Notes: generated from the sequence alone by a model not told the origin. DNA of 64,000 bases from Pedobacter sp. MC2016-14 (GCF_020991475.1 NZ_JAJMPA010000001.1:2232001-2296000); one strand, 5' to 3'; shown: positions 40,129 through 48,821, numbered from the stretch's first letter. Made by a program: numbers and translations.

Positions 40129-40818
40129 TTGAAAGAAGTTTTACCGCAGTTTAATTCTACCTTTTCTATTGATTGTGTTGTATTCGGTTTTGACGGAGGA
40201 GAATTAAAGATCCTTTTGATTGAAAGAAATGAGGAACCTTTTAAAGACTGGTGGGCTTTGCCTGGAAATCTGGTAGGGGAGAATGAAAGCCTTGACCAAT
40301 CTGCTTCCAGAATTTTGCATGAGCTTACCGGGTTAGGTGATATTTATATGGAACAATATTATACTTTTGGCGATGTTGACCGACATCCGCAGGGTAGGGT
40401 AGTGAGTATTGCTTATTATGCCTTAATACGATTGGGAGGCGACAAAGAATTAAAGCCGCGTTCAAGTTATGCTAAACAGGCACATTGGATTAATATTGAA
40501 GAATTGCCTAAACTTGGGTTTGACCACCAGCATATCTTTGATAAAGGACTGGAAAAAATAAAAAGGCGGATTAAGCATCAGCCCATTGCTTTTGAATTGT
40601 TGCCAGAGAAGTTTACCTTAACACAACTTCAAAATGTTTATGAGTTGATTATCGGGAAAAAGCTTGATAAAAGAAACTTCAGAAAAAAGATGCTCAGTTT
40701 TGGGGTACTTAAAGATCTGGATGAGAAGCAGAAGGGCGTTTCCTTTAGAGCGGCTACCTTATACAGGTTTGATAAGAGGAAATACGCCAAATTATTTGGT
40801 AAAGAGATTACCTTTTAA
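40129..40818 (+). CDS. Nudix-domain transcriptional regulator (NrtR/AraR-like)
   Basis: The 229-residue protein has an N-terminal Nudix fold (about residues 10-140) and a C-terminal winged-helix-like domain (about 150-229, with FTLTQLQNVYELIIGKKLDKRNFRKKML). The Nudix box is degenerate: where the consensus has REUXEEXGU, this protein has RILHELTGL, so the metal-binding glutamates are mostly lost and hydrolysis is unlikely. This architecture is that of Nudix-related regulators that sense a sugar or nucleotide ligand. The start is a TTG at 40129; no ATG precedes the conserved part. It is divergent from pfkA and convergent with the sugar kinase at 40866-41723, so either may be a target. Confidence 0.85.
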   Translation: MKEVLPQFNSTFSIDCVVFGFDGGELKILLIERNEEPFKDWWALPGNLVGENESLDQSASRILHELTGLGDIYMEQYYTFGDVDRHPQGRVVSIAYYALIRLGGDKELKPRSSYAKQAHWINIEELPKLGFDHQHIFDKGLEKIKRRIKHQPIAFELLPEKFTLTQLQNVYELIIGKKLDKRNFRKKMLSFGVLKDLDEKQKGVSFRAATLYRFDKRKYAKLFGKEITF

Positions 40819-40865
40819 GGGTTTAAAGGTTAAGGCCGAACTTTCAACCTTAACCTTTATTACTT

Positions 40866-41723
40866 TTATACTTTTGATGTTCTGATGTGGTAATCAACCA
40901 GGTCATCTATTGGGGAGCGGATAATTTTTCCTACACCCATTTCATAACGGTCTGCTACGAGGCTCAGTATATCCCTAAAGTTGTAACCAACAGAGCCAAT
41001 ACAGTTCAGTTTGTAAGTTTTGTAGTTTGGATAGTGGATTACCAGGTTTTCAAAAAATGCGGTGAAAGCATATTCTACCGTAGAAAATACATAGTCTTCG
41101 AAATCGTCTTTGGCTTCGTAAAGAAATTTACTAAAGCTGGCACAAAAACGGTTAGGTAAAGGTTTGTTGTAGATGTTGTCATAAATGTCATCATTTGTTA
41201 AACCGAAAGTATCAAAAAAACGTTCGCTTAAACCTTTAGGCATGTAACCTTTCATGTAATCGCCCAGGATGCGTTTGCCGATATAACAACCGCTACCTTC
41301 ATCACCCAGAAAGTATCCCAAGGAGTCTATGTTTAAAGTAATGTCTTCACCATCGTATAAGCAGGTGTTGGTACCGGTACCTAAAATAGCTGCAAATCCT
41401 GCCTCGTCACCAAGTAAAGCCCTGCAAGATGCAAGTAAGTCATGGCCAATGTCAACTTTTGCATTAGGGAAAATCTCCTGCATGGCATCTGCAACAATTT
41501 TTTTATTCTCGTCTGTAGAACAACCAGCGCCATAATAATAAACAGCTTTAAGTTTGTCTGTCTCTAAATGATCAGGAAGCGTAAGCTTTAAAGAGTCAAT
41601 GATGTATGCTGTAGATGAAAAATACGGATTGTATCCTTCTGTGTTAAAATGAATCTTTCTTCCAGCTTCATTAATTAAACACCAATTGGTTTTAGTTGAA
41701 CCACCGTCTGCAATTACTATCAT
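40866..41723 (-). CDS. BadF/BadG-type ATPase, N-acetylglucosamine kinase-like
   Basis: The ATG at 41723 gives 285 residues starting MIVIADGGSTKTNW. An in-frame start 21 codons upstream adds sequence unlike the family. The intact phosphate-1 motif DGGSTKT (6-12), a phosphate-2 motif ILGTGTNTCLYDG, SLGYFLGDEGSGCYIGKRI and VDIGHDLLASCRALLG mark an active sugar or amino-sugar kinase. The substrate is not certain. It is a paralog of the homolog inside the pfkA-gapA operon. It stands alone, and its upstream region carries large inverted repeats. Confidence 0.8.
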   Translation of the reverse strand: MIVIADGGSTKTNWCLINEAGRKIHFNTEGYNPYFSSTAYIIDSLKLTLPDHLETDKLKAVYYYGAGCSTDENKKIVADAMQEIFPNAKVDIGHDLLASCRALLGDEAGFAAILGTGTNTCLYDGEDITLNIDSLGYFLGDEGSGCYIGKRILGDYMKGYMPKGLSERFFDTFGLTNDDIYDNIYNKPLPNRFCASFSKFLYEAKDDFEDYVFSTVEYAFTAFFENLVIHYPNYKTYKLNCIGSVGYNFRDILSLVADRYEMGVGKIIRSPIDDLVDYHIRTSKV

Positions 41724-42207
41724 CTTAATTTGATTTTTTTTGAATACATTTAAAAATTGTTGATAATTGCGAATGACCGTATACATTCATTGGTTGCTCT
41801 CTTTTCATATCTATTATTTAGTTTTGGTTTTGCTCTTTTTTATGTTATATAAGCTTGTCTTAATCACTATTTACAGCGCTTTTTAGCTGTAAAATGACTT
41901 ATTGTTAAAATAACACTAAGGCTAAAGTACGCTAGTTATTTTAAAATCCAAATTTTAAAATAACATTTCCATTTACCGATGGTTTAGAATTTTAAAAAAA
42001 TGATTTCTGAAGGTCTGAATTAAATGATTGTTTATCAGCGTTTAATGTTCTTTTGGTTTGTGTTTTTTGTAAATGAAATCAAGATTTTCCAATGCACTTA
42101 TTTTATTGTAATATTTTTAAGCCATAACAGTTAAAGGCCGTTTTATACTGTTTTTATGTGCCTAAATTATAAAGCCTTTATTATCTTTAAAAACAAATGT
42201 AAATGTG
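41724..42207. other. 484-base divergent intergenic region with inverted repeats
   Basis: No gene was found here. It is very AT-rich. It contains a hairpin TTTACAGC / GCTGTAAA at 41870-41893, a GTTAAAATAAC at 41914-41924, and a 30-bp inverted repeat at 41935-41964 with 13-bp perfect arms and a CCAA loop. TTAAAATAAC therefore occurs twice, 40 bases apart. The rest shows no feature I can support apart from weak promoter-like sequence (TATCTTTA at 42182-42189) before the biotin carboxylase gene. Confidence 0.6.
41935..41964. repeat. 30-bp inverted repeat, possible operator
   Basis: Perfect 13-bp arms GTTATTTTAAAAT and ATTTTAAAATAAC around CCAA. A related half-site, GTTAAAATAAC, lies at 41914-41924. 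There is no T-run fitting a terminator of either divergent neighbour, and both genes point away from it, so a protein-binding site is more likely. Confidence 0.5.
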
Positions 42208-43692
42208 ATGAACAAAATACTAGTTGCAAACAGGGGGGAGATTGCACTTCGCATTATGCGCTCTGCTAAGGAGATGGGCATAAAAACAGTGGCTGTTTTT
42301 TCAGAGGCAGACCGCTCAGCTCTGCATGTCCGTTATGCAGATGAAGCCATCTGCATTGGTCCCGCTCCTTCAAATCAGTCATACTTACTGGGGCACAACA
42401 TCATTACCGCTTGTAAAACTACAGGGGCCGATGCCATACATCCGGGTTATGGTTTTTTATCAGAAAATGCTGAGTTTGCGCGTATGGTAAAAGCTGCGGG
42501 TTTAATTTTAATTGGCCCCTCGGCAGAGGCTATGGAAGTTATGGGCAATAAGTTATCCGCCAAAGCTGCGGCTCTCAGTTATCAAATCCCTATGGTGCCC
42601 GGAACCGATCAGGCCATTACAGACGTGGCCGAAGCAAAGCAAAGGGCTGCGGAAGTAGGTTTTCCGATCCTCATCAAAGCTGCGGCAGGTGGTGGTGGAA
42701 AGGGAATGAGGGTGGTGAATGCACTAGAAGAGTTCGAAGAACAAATGAAATTGGCCATTAGTGAAGCTATATCTTCTTTTGGCGATGGTGCTGTTTTTAT
42801 AGAAAGGTACGTATCTTCTCCAAGGCATATAGAAATTCAGGTATTAGGAGACCATCATGGCAACATTGTTCATTTATTTGAGCGGGAATGTTCGGTGCAG
42901 CGCCGGCATCAAAAGGTAATTGAAGAAGCACCATCTAGTGTTTTAACTCCTGAAATAAGGGCCGAAATGGGGCGCTGTGCAGTTGATGTAGCCCGTTCGG
43001 TAAAATATACAGGAGCGGGTACAGTAGAGTTTATACTTGACGAGCAACTGAATTTCTTTTTTTTGGAGATGAATACGCGTTTGCAGGTAGAGCATCCCGT
43101 TACAGAAATGATTACCGGGCTGGACCTGGTTAAGGAGCAGATCAGGATTGCTAAGGGGGAGGCCTTAGGCTATCGACAAGAAGAACTTGCTATAAAAGGA
43201 CATGCTATTGAGTTAAGGGTGTATGCAGAAGATCCGGAGAACAATTTCCTTCCTGATATTGGAACTTTGAAGACTTACAAAACGCCGAAGGGAAATGGCG
43301 TGAGGGTGGATGATGGCTTTGAGCAGGGTATGGAAATCCCGATTTATTACGATCCGATGATTGCAAAGCTGATTACTTATGGAAAAGACAGGCAGGAAGC
43401 CATTTCCAGGATGCTAAGGGCTATTGATGAATATGACATTTCGGGCATACAAACCACGCTCAACTTTGGTAGGTTTGTGCTGCAGCATGAGGCCTTTGCA
43501 TCAGGTAATTTTGATACGCATTTTGTGGGCAAATATTTTAAACCCGGCAGCTTGCTAAACAATAATGAAGACGAAGCCTTTATTGCGGCGGTAGCGGCTG
43601 CAATGTTTACTAAAAATAAAAAAGCAGTTGCTTCTGCCAATGTAGCTGCTGCAACAAGCAATTGGACAAGAAATAGAAAGACTTTTAATTAG
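42208..43692 (+). CDS. accC: Biotin carboxylase subunit (acetyl-/propionyl-CoA carboxylase type)
   Basis: Biotin carboxylase carboxylates biotin on its carrier protein using ATP and bicarbonate. The ATG at 42208 gives 494 residues starting MNKILVANRGEIALRIMRSA. The ATP-grasp domain has KAAAGGGGKGMRVV near 159, RRHQKVIEEAPSS near 231 and EMNTRLQVEHPVTEMITG near 288. A C-terminal segment of about 40 residues rich in A, N and K follows. No biotin carrier or carboxyltransferase gene is adjacent, so its partners must be elsewhere. It could serve either fatty acid synthesis or acyl-CoA degradation. It ends 3 bases before ribE. Confidence 0.9.
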   Translation: MNKILVANRGEIALRIMRSAKEMGIKTVAVFSEADRSALHVRYADEAICIGPAPSNQSYLLGHNIITACKTTGADAIHPGYGFLSENAEFARMVKAAGLILIGPSAEAMEVMGNKLSAKAAALSYQIPMVPGTDQAITDVAEAKQRAAEVGFPILIKAAAGGGGKGMRVVNALEEFEEQMKLAISEAISSFGDGAVFIERYVSSPRHIEIQVLGDHHGNIVHLFERECSVQRRHQKVIEEAPSSVLTPEIRAEMGRCAVDVARSVKYTGAGTVEFILDEQLNFFFLEMNTRLQVEHPVTEMITGLDLVKEQIRIAKGEALGYRQEELAIKGHAIELRVYAEDPENNFLPDIGTLKTYKTPKGNGVRVDDGFEQGMEIPIYYDPMIAKLITYGKDRQEAISRMLRAIDEYDISGIQTTLNFGRFVLQHEAFASGNFDTHFVGKYFKPGSLLNNNEDEAFIAAVAAAMFTKNKKAVASANVAAATSNWTRNRKTFN

Positions 43693-43695
43693 CCT

Positions 43696-44286
43696 ATGTT
43701 TACAGGAATTGTAGAAACCCTTGGTAAAGTTACCTCGGTAGTAAAAGAGCAGGATAATATCCATTATACCATTAGTTCTGCCATTAGTCATGAATTGAAA
43801 ATAGACCAAAGCGTAGCGCACAACGGCGTTTGTTTAACGGTAGTGAAGTTAGATGAGAATAGCCATACGGTAACGGCTATCCAGGAGACGCTCCAAAAAA
43901 CAAACCTTCAAGATTTAAAGGAAGGAAATGTGGTTAATCTGGAAAGATGTATGCAAATGAACGGACGGTTAGATGGGCATATTGTACAAGGACATGTAGA
44001 TCAAACTGCGGTATGTGTGAAAAAAGCGACACTGGAAGGAAGTTGGGAATACCGCTTTAGTTACGATAAGGGTTTAGGAAATGTAACGGTTGAAAAGGGA
44101 TCTGTATGTGTAAATGGTATCAGTTTAACCGTGGTAAACTCGCAGGACAATGAATTTTCCGTGTTTATTATACCGTATACTTTTGAAAACACTAATCTTC
44201 AGGAAGTTGAGGAGGGAGACCTGGTTAACCTGGAATTTGACATCATAGGGAAATACGTAGCCCGGTTGTTGAATAAAACGGCATAA
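43696..44286 (+). CDS. ribE: Riboflavin synthase, alpha subunit type
   Basis: This enzyme makes riboflavin from two molecules of 6,7-dimethyl-8-ribityllumazine. The 196 residues show the two tandem lumazine-binding barrels typical of the family: MFTGIVETLGKV ... HNGVCLTV and GHIVQGHVDQ in the first half, then VCVNGISLTVV and a LQEVEEGDLVNLEFDIIGKYVARL end. The length matches. No FMN riboswitch is seen upstream. The gene starts 3 bases after the biotin carboxylase stop and probably shares its transcript. Confidence 0.95.
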   Translation: MFTGIVETLGKVTSVVKEQDNIHYTISSAISHELKIDQSVAHNGVCLTVVKLDENSHTVTAIQETLQKTNLQDLKEGNVVNLERCMQMNGRLDGHIVQGHVDQTAVCVKKATLEGSWEYRFSYDKGLGNVTVEKGSVCVNGISLTVVNSQDNEFSVFIIPYTFENTNLQEVEEGDLVNLEFDIIGKYVARLLNKTA

Positions 44287-44322
44287 TTATAGCTGTTTAT
44301 CGTGGGTATCAAAACAAATATA

Positions 44323-44330
44323 TATTTTTG
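44323..44330 (+). promoter_or_regulatory. -7 promoter element for the beta-barrel gene
   Basis: TATTTTTG matches TAnnTTTG and ends 19 bases before the ATG at 44350. No convincing -33 element is seen. Confidence 0.35.
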
Positions 44331-44349
44331 TTAAACTAATATAAAACAT

Positions 44350-44937
44350 ATGAAACGAATTCTATTATCTGCATTATTTATCTGTTTCGGAGCTGTAGCC
44401 TACAGCCAGGTTATTCCAAGCTTTCAGTTTGGTATTAAAGGAGGAACAAACTTATCTAAATTAAGTACAGACAGCCCTTTGGCTAGTGATAACCGCAGTG
44501 GTTATTATGCAGGTTTTTACGCACGTTTTGGTGCTGCTGGTATTTTTGTGCAACCAGAGATGTACCTGAGTGGTAAAAACACCAATTTAAAATCTGCTTC
44601 AGGCCAGGAAAACAAGGTTAAGTTTACAAGTTTAGACGTTCCTGTATTGTTGGGTACTAAATTTGGTGCAGCGGGGATCGGATTTCGTTTAAATACTGGT
44701 CCGGTAGTGTCTTTTATTCTGGATAATGAGCAATCTTTAGGTGATGCCGCAGGAAGCACCTTTAGAGGGGACTTTAAAGATCAGGCGATTGCATGGCAAT
44801 TTGGTGCTGGATTTGATATCAGTAGATTAGGGTTTGATTTAAGGTATGAACAAGGCCTATCCAAGATCGGTAAGAGTGGATATGATGATACTAGATTAAG
44901 CTTGTTTACCTTTGGTGTAGCTTATAAGATATTTTAA
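44350..44937 (+). CDS. Outer-membrane beta-barrel protein (porin family, PorT-like)
   Basis: The 195-residue protein has a signal peptide (about residues 1-20, MKRILLSALFICFGAVAYSQ). A small barrel follows: FQFGIKGGTNLSKLS, YYAGFYARF, GIFVQPEMYLSGK, SLDVPVLLGTKFG, and a terminal aromatic strand (LFTFGVAYKIF). This pattern is that of the small outer-membrane beta-barrel family common in Bacteroidota. A specific function cannot be given. It is followed by a terminator and appears monocistronic. Confidence 0.85.
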   Translation: MKRILLSALFICFGAVAYSQVIPSFQFGIKGGTNLSKLSTDSPLASDNRSGYYAGFYARFGAAGIFVQPEMYLSGKNTNLKSASGQENKVKFTSLDVPVLLGTKFGAAGIGFRLNTGPVVSFILDNEQSLGDAAGSTFRGDFKDQAIAWQFGAGFDISRLGFDLRYEQGLSKIGKSGYDDTRLSLFTFGVAYKIF

Positions 44938-44956
44938 ATTTATCAACATTTTGTGG

Positions 44957-44990
44957 AAAAGGGTAGTCTATAGCAGATTACCCTTTTTTT
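44957..44990 (+). terminator. Intrinsic terminator after the beta-barrel gene
   Basis: A 13-bp stem AAAAGGGTAGTCT / AGATTACCCTTTT with one wobble pair and a 5-base loop ends in a run of seven T. Confidence 0.85.
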
Positions 44991-45038
44991 GGCGCTAAAA
45001 TTGTGTGTTTTTGGTTGACTAACCTAATATGTACAATT

Positions 45039-45314
45039 ATGAAAATCAAGGAATTATTGCTAACCAGGCAAAACTTTGCTGAGCTTTTGAAACAGTTTTC
45101 TATGGATGCTGAAGACATCCGTATTACAGATGAGGATGTAATTTTATCTGATAGTTATGCCCAGCATAAGAATATCGTTAAAGAGAGCATTTGTATTGAA
45201 GGGAAAAATAAAGATGGGATTGTTAATTTTTTTGGAACCTTACATTACAATTTGATGGACCAGCTTGCTGTATTTGAGATGCAGGGATTTGAGCGGGTCG
45301 CCAGACTTGTATAA
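45039..45314 (+). CDS. Small protein of unknown function
   Basis: The ATG at 45039 gives 91 residues starting MKIKELLLTRQNF; an in-frame start 12 codons upstream falls in the region just after the terminator. The protein is soluble and acidic, with a predicted helix followed by beta strands (ITDEDVILSD, ESICIEGKNK, VNFFGTLHYN). No family is recognised. It is convergent with the BrkB-like gene, 7 bases away, and no terminator separates them. Confidence 0.6.
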   Translation: MKIKELLLTRQNFAELLKQFSMDAEDIRITDEDVILSDSYAQHKNIVKESICIEGKNKDGIVNFFGTLHYNLMDQLAVFEMQGFERVARLV

Positions 45315-45321
45315 AAAATGC

Positions 45322-46236
45322 CTAAACTTCTTTTAGTTCGTAATTGAAAGCTCCCTTTATGGGTCTAATGGGTGTATTGCGCGCTTCACTTAGCACTTTT
45401 ACAAAGCAAGCCCCAAAATAGAAGATAAAGGAAGAATAGAAAACGAATAACATAATAAGCACTATGGAGCCCGAAGCGCCGTAGATGTTGCCAATATTAC
45501 TCAGTGGCAGCATAATCCTAAGGATATATTTACCAAAGGCAAATAGAATTCCTGTTAAGATGCCACCACGGATTGCTACTTTCCAGGTTGGTCTTCCGTT
45601 GGTTAAAAACCGAAATAGTACGGTGAACCAAACGGTTACAATTGCTACAAATAATATTTGATTTAAAGTCGTTAACACTACTTTTCCAAATGTAGGTGCC
45701 GCAGTACTTAAATAGGCAGCTATAAAGGTCTGTATACTGTCTGTAAGCAGCCCAACAAAAAATAGAATACCCGCCAGTAAGATAATGACCATGGAGCGAC
45801 CCCGTAGTTTTAGCTTAAAGGAAAGGGAGGAATGTGCCTTAGCCCCTATAGACCAAATTTGGTCCATAGAATTTTTGATTACACTAAATAAGGTTGTTGC
45901 TACAAAAAGGAAAAAAACAAAACTGATGATGGTGGCATACCAGTTCTGATCTACTGCACGTATGTTTCTTAAAGTTTGTCTGATTTGACTGGTGCTGCTA
46001 TCGTCAAGCATTGTTCCCAATCTTTCAAACAAATTGTTGACTAGGGCCTTTCTGTCGGTAAAAAAACCAAAAAGACGAATCAATATAATTAAGATTGGAG
46101 GTAGGGCAAAATTTGCAAAAAAAGCCGTTGCCCCGGCAAGTCTGAGAGGATCATTCTTTTGAAACAACTTAAAGGCAGATCTAAAGTGAACTGCGAACCG
46201 TTTTATTTCATGTACTGATCTCCTTAATGTTAACAT
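45322..46236 (-). CDS. YihY/BrkB family membrane protein
   Basis: The 304-residue protein has about six transmembrane helices and the family pattern: ATAFFANFALPPILIILIRLFGFF near residue 37, DQNWYATIISFVFFLF near 95, KNSMDQIWSIGA near 122 and ASGSIVLIMLFVFYSSFIFYFGACFVKV near 252. The family was once called ribonuclease BN, but it consists of integral membrane proteins of poorly known function. It stands alone downstream of the hppD terminator. Confidence 0.88.
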   Translation of the reverse strand: MLTLRRSVHEIKRFAVHFRSAFKLFQKNDPLRLAGATAFFANFALPPILIILIRLFGFFTDRKALVNNLFERLGTMLDDSSTSQIRQTLRNIRAVDQNWYATIISFVFFLFVATTLFSVIKNSMDQIWSIGAKAHSSLSFKLKLRGRSMVIILLAGILFFVGLLTDSIQTFIAAYLSTAAPTFGKVVLTTLNQILFVAIVTVWFTVLFRFLTNGRPTWKVAIRGGILTGILFAFGKYILRIMLPLSNIGNIYGASGSIVLIMLFVFYSSFIFYFGACFVKVLSEARNTPIRPIKGAFNYELKEV

Positions 46237-46263
46237 TTATGGCTTGTGTGCCACGAAAGTAAG

Positions 46264-46292
46264 TAAAAAACCGGGAATTCTTCCCGGCTTTT
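46264..46292 (-). terminator. Intrinsic terminator after hppD
   Basis: On the minus strand a 7-bp stem CCGGGAA / TTCCCGG with a 3-base loop, extended by A-T pairs, is followed by six T. It lies about 28 bases after the hppD stop and before the BrkB-like gene. Confidence 0.75.
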
Positions 46293-46319
46293 CTAATATG
46301 ATGAACTTAATAAGTCAAC

Positions 46320-47450
46320 TTACAAGTTGCCTCTTAGTTCCTGCTCACGCTCCAGAGATTCAAACAAAGCTTTAAAGTTACCGGCTCCGAAAGATTGAGC
46401 ACCCTTACGCTGAATGATTTCAAAGAATAAGGTTGGGCGATCTTCAACAGGTTTTGTGAAAATCTGCAAGAGGTATCCCTCCTCATCGCAATCCACCAAA
46501 ATACCAAGTTCCTTCAGCTGCGCAATTTCTTCATCAATTTCGCCCACCCGGTTTGGCATCATGTTATAATAGGCTTCTGGCGGAGCGCTTAAAAACTCTA
46601 CACCTCTACTTTTTAATTCCTTTACGGTAGTCAAAATGTCTTTAGTAGCTACCGCGATATGTTGTACACCTTCACCTTCATAATATTCCAGGTACTCTTC
46701 AATTTGCGATTTCTTCTTTCCTTCTGCCGGCTCATTAATTGGAAATTTGGAGAAACCATTTCCATTACTCATTACTTTACTCATCAGGGCAGAGTATTCG
46801 GTGTTGATTTGTTTATCGTCAAATGAAAGGATATTTACAAAACCCATTACATCTTCATACCATTGAACAGTTTCGTTCATACGGTTCCATCCCACATTAC
46901 CTACACAATGATCTATGTATAATAATCCGGTTTCAGTAGGGTTATAGTCACTTTTATAATCTACATAACCCGGTAAAAAAGAACCAGTATAGTTTTTACG
47001 CTCAATAAACATGTGTATGGTTTCGCCGTAGGTATAAATCCCAGACATTTTTACTTCGCCATTTTCATCACGCTGTGTAACTGGTTCCAAATAAGGTTTA
47101 GCGCCACGTTTTGTCGTTTCTTCAAAAGCACTATAGGCATCATCAACCCACAAAGCCAATACCTTTACTCCATCACCATGTTTTTTAACATGCTCAGAAA
47201 TAGCATGGTCAGACTTTAATGCAGTAGTTAATACCAAACGGATTTTACCCTGCTGTAATACATAAGATGAACGGTCGCGTATACCGGTTTCCGGTCCGGC
47301 ATAAGCAATAGATTGAAAGCCAAATGCGGTTTTGTAATAATGTGCAGCTTGTTTGGCATTTCCTACATAAAATTCTATGTAATCGGTTCCATTAATAGGG
47401 AGAAAATCCTGTGCCTTTGAAATTTTCTCTGCAAATGTTAATGTTGACAT
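46320..47450 (-). CDS. hppD: 4-hydroxyphenylpyruvate dioxygenase
   Basis: This Fe(II) enzyme turns 4-hydroxyphenylpyruvate into homogentisate in tyrosine breakdown. The 376 residues contain two VOC domains. Iron ligands are expected in IDHCVGNV near residue 180, VQHIAVAT near 262 and the glutamate of FFEIIQRKG near 342. NGTDYIEFYVGNAKQAAHYY near 20 is typical of the N-terminal domain. It lies 165 bases downstream of hmgA on the same strand; the gap carries a 21-bp direct repeat. Confidence 0.96.
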   Translation of the reverse strand: MSTLTFAEKISKAQDFLPINGTDYIEFYVGNAKQAAHYYKTAFGFQSIAYAGPETGIRDRSSYVLQQGKIRLVLTTALKSDHAISEHVKKHGDGVKVLALWVDDAYSAFEETTKRGAKPYLEPVTQRDENGEVKMSGIYTYGETIHMFIERKNYTGSFLPGYVDYKSDYNPTETGLLYIDHCVGNVGWNRMNETVQWYEDVMGFVNILSFDDKQINTEYSALMSKVMSNGNGFSKFPINEPAEGKKKSQIEEYLEYYEGEGVQHIAVATKDILTTVKELKSRGVEFLSAPPEAYYNMMPNRVGEIDEEIAQLKELGILVDCDEEGYLLQIFTKPVEDRPTLFFEIIQRKGAQSFGAGNFKALFESLEREQELRGNL

Positions 47451-47494
47451 CGTTGTTTTTTATTTTATAAATAAGTTAGTTATAGTTCTTTTTT

Positions 47495-47554
47495 GTCTAA
47501 AAATTCCCTGCTCAGTCCGCGCTTTTCCTTCCGGTCTAAAAATTACCTTCTCAG
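47495..47554. repeat. 21-bp direct repeat between hmgA and hppD
   Basis: The segments 47495-47515 and 47534-47554 both read GTCTAAAAATT, one variable base, CCT, one variable base, CTCAG. They differ at two positions and begin 39 bases apart. They lie 45-105 bases upstream of the hppD start, so they may be paired regulator sites. Confidence 0.5.
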
Positions 47555-47615
47555 AGAAAGCCTTAGCACTTGTGCGCAGCGCCTCAACTGCAGTTTTCGA
47601 AGAGAACGGTGATTT

Positions 47616-48773
47616 TTACGCTTGCCAGCTTTTATGGTAACTTTCATCTTCTATGCGTAAAGCATCTTCCGTTAACATCAGCGGGCGAAAAGGATCAATC
47701 ATTACCGCAAGCTCTTCCGTGCTTTCCTTTCCTATAGATTTCTCTACCGTGCCCGGGTGCGGACCATGTGGAATGCCGCCCGGATGTAAAGTAATCTGGC
47801 CTTTAACTACGCTTTTACGACTCATAAAATCCCCGTCAACATAATATAACACTTCGTCACTATCTACATTGCTATGGTTATACGGAGCGGGAATAGATAA
47901 TGGATGGTAGTCATATTTGCGCGGGACAAAAGAGCATATTACAAAATTGTGGCCCTCAAAAGTTTGGTGAACAGGGGGAGGCTGATGCAAACGACCTGTA
48001 ATTGGTTCAAAATCATGGATAGAAAAAGCCCAGGGGTAATGGAAACCGTCCCAACCCACAAAATCAAAAGGATGTGTACCATAAGTATATGGATACATGA
48101 TCCCTTGTTTTTTAATCAGTACTTTAAAATCTCCAAGCTCATCAATGGTTTCCAGGTCTGTAGGGCGTTTAATATCACGCTCACAAAAAGGAGCATGCTC
48201 TTCCAATTGCCCAAAAGCATTGCGGTAACGTTTAGGCGTACGGATGGGGCTAAAGCTCTCTACAATAAACAACCTGTTGTTCTCGTCGTTAAACTCCAGC
48301 TGGTAAATGGTGCCGCGTGGTATTATGAGGTAATCGCCATAGGCAAATTTAATTTTCCCGAATCCCGTTTTTAGTGTGCCGCTGCCCTGGTGAATAAAAA
48401 TCACCTCATCAGCCTGACTGTTCTTATAAAAATAATCAGTCATAGAGTTTTTAGGTGCGGCAAGTGAAATGTGAAGGTCGCTGTTTACCAATACAGGTTT
48501 TCTGCTTTGCAGGTAATCATCCTCGGGCTTAATGTTAAAGCCAATTAGGCTGGTATGTTTAAGGTGCTTTTCTCTGGCGATTTTGGGCTCTACCGAGTAA
48601 GGCTCTCCTAATGCTTTAACAATAGTTGGCGGATGACAGTGGTATACCAATGAGTATAAACTTGAAAATCCTTCTGTGGATACCAATTCTTCAGCGTAGA
48701 GCTGGCCATCTGGTTTACGAAAAACCGTATGTCGCTTTGCAGGAATCGTTCCTAAAGTATGATATATGGGCAT
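47616..48773 (-). CDS. hmgA: Homogentisate 1,2-dioxygenase
   Basis: HmgA opens the ring of homogentisate to give maleylacetoacetate. The 385-residue cupin-fold protein is of the shorter bacterial type. Features are DEVIFIHQGSGTLKTGFGKIKFAYGDYLIIPRGTIYQLEF (about 127-166) and the C-terminal metal-binding stretch HPGGIPHGPHPG near 333. It is the first gene of the minus-strand pair with hppD. An 18-bp inverted repeat lies 49 bases upstream, within the region shared with the divergent FAH-family operon. Confidence 0.93.
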   Translation of the reverse strand: MPIYHTLGTIPAKRHTVFRKPDGQLYAEELVSTEGFSSLYSLVYHCHPPTIVKALGEPYSVEPKIAREKHLKHTSLIGFNIKPEDDYLQSRKPVLVNSDLHISLAAPKNSMTDYFYKNSQADEVIFIHQGSGTLKTGFGKIKFAYGDYLIIPRGTIYQLEFNDENNRLFIVESFSPIRTPKRYRNAFGQLEEHAPFCERDIKRPTDLETIDELGDFKVLIKKQGIMYPYTYGTHPFDFVGWDGFHYPWAFSIHDFEPITGRLHQPPPVHQTFEGHNFVICSFVPRKYDYHPLSIPAPYNHSNVDSDEVLYYVDGDFMSRKSVVKGQITLHPGGIPHGPHPGTVEKSIGKESTEELAVMIDPFRPLMLTEDALRIEDESYHKSWQA

Positions 48774-48821
48774 AGCTTTAAGGTATTATATATGGTTTAG
48801 AATAGAAATAAATGGAGAATA

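Noticed and set aside
43600..43695. FMN riboswitch before ribE
   Set aside because: ribE starts 3 bases after the biotin carboxylase stop and no conserved RFN-type helices are visible in the preceding sequence.
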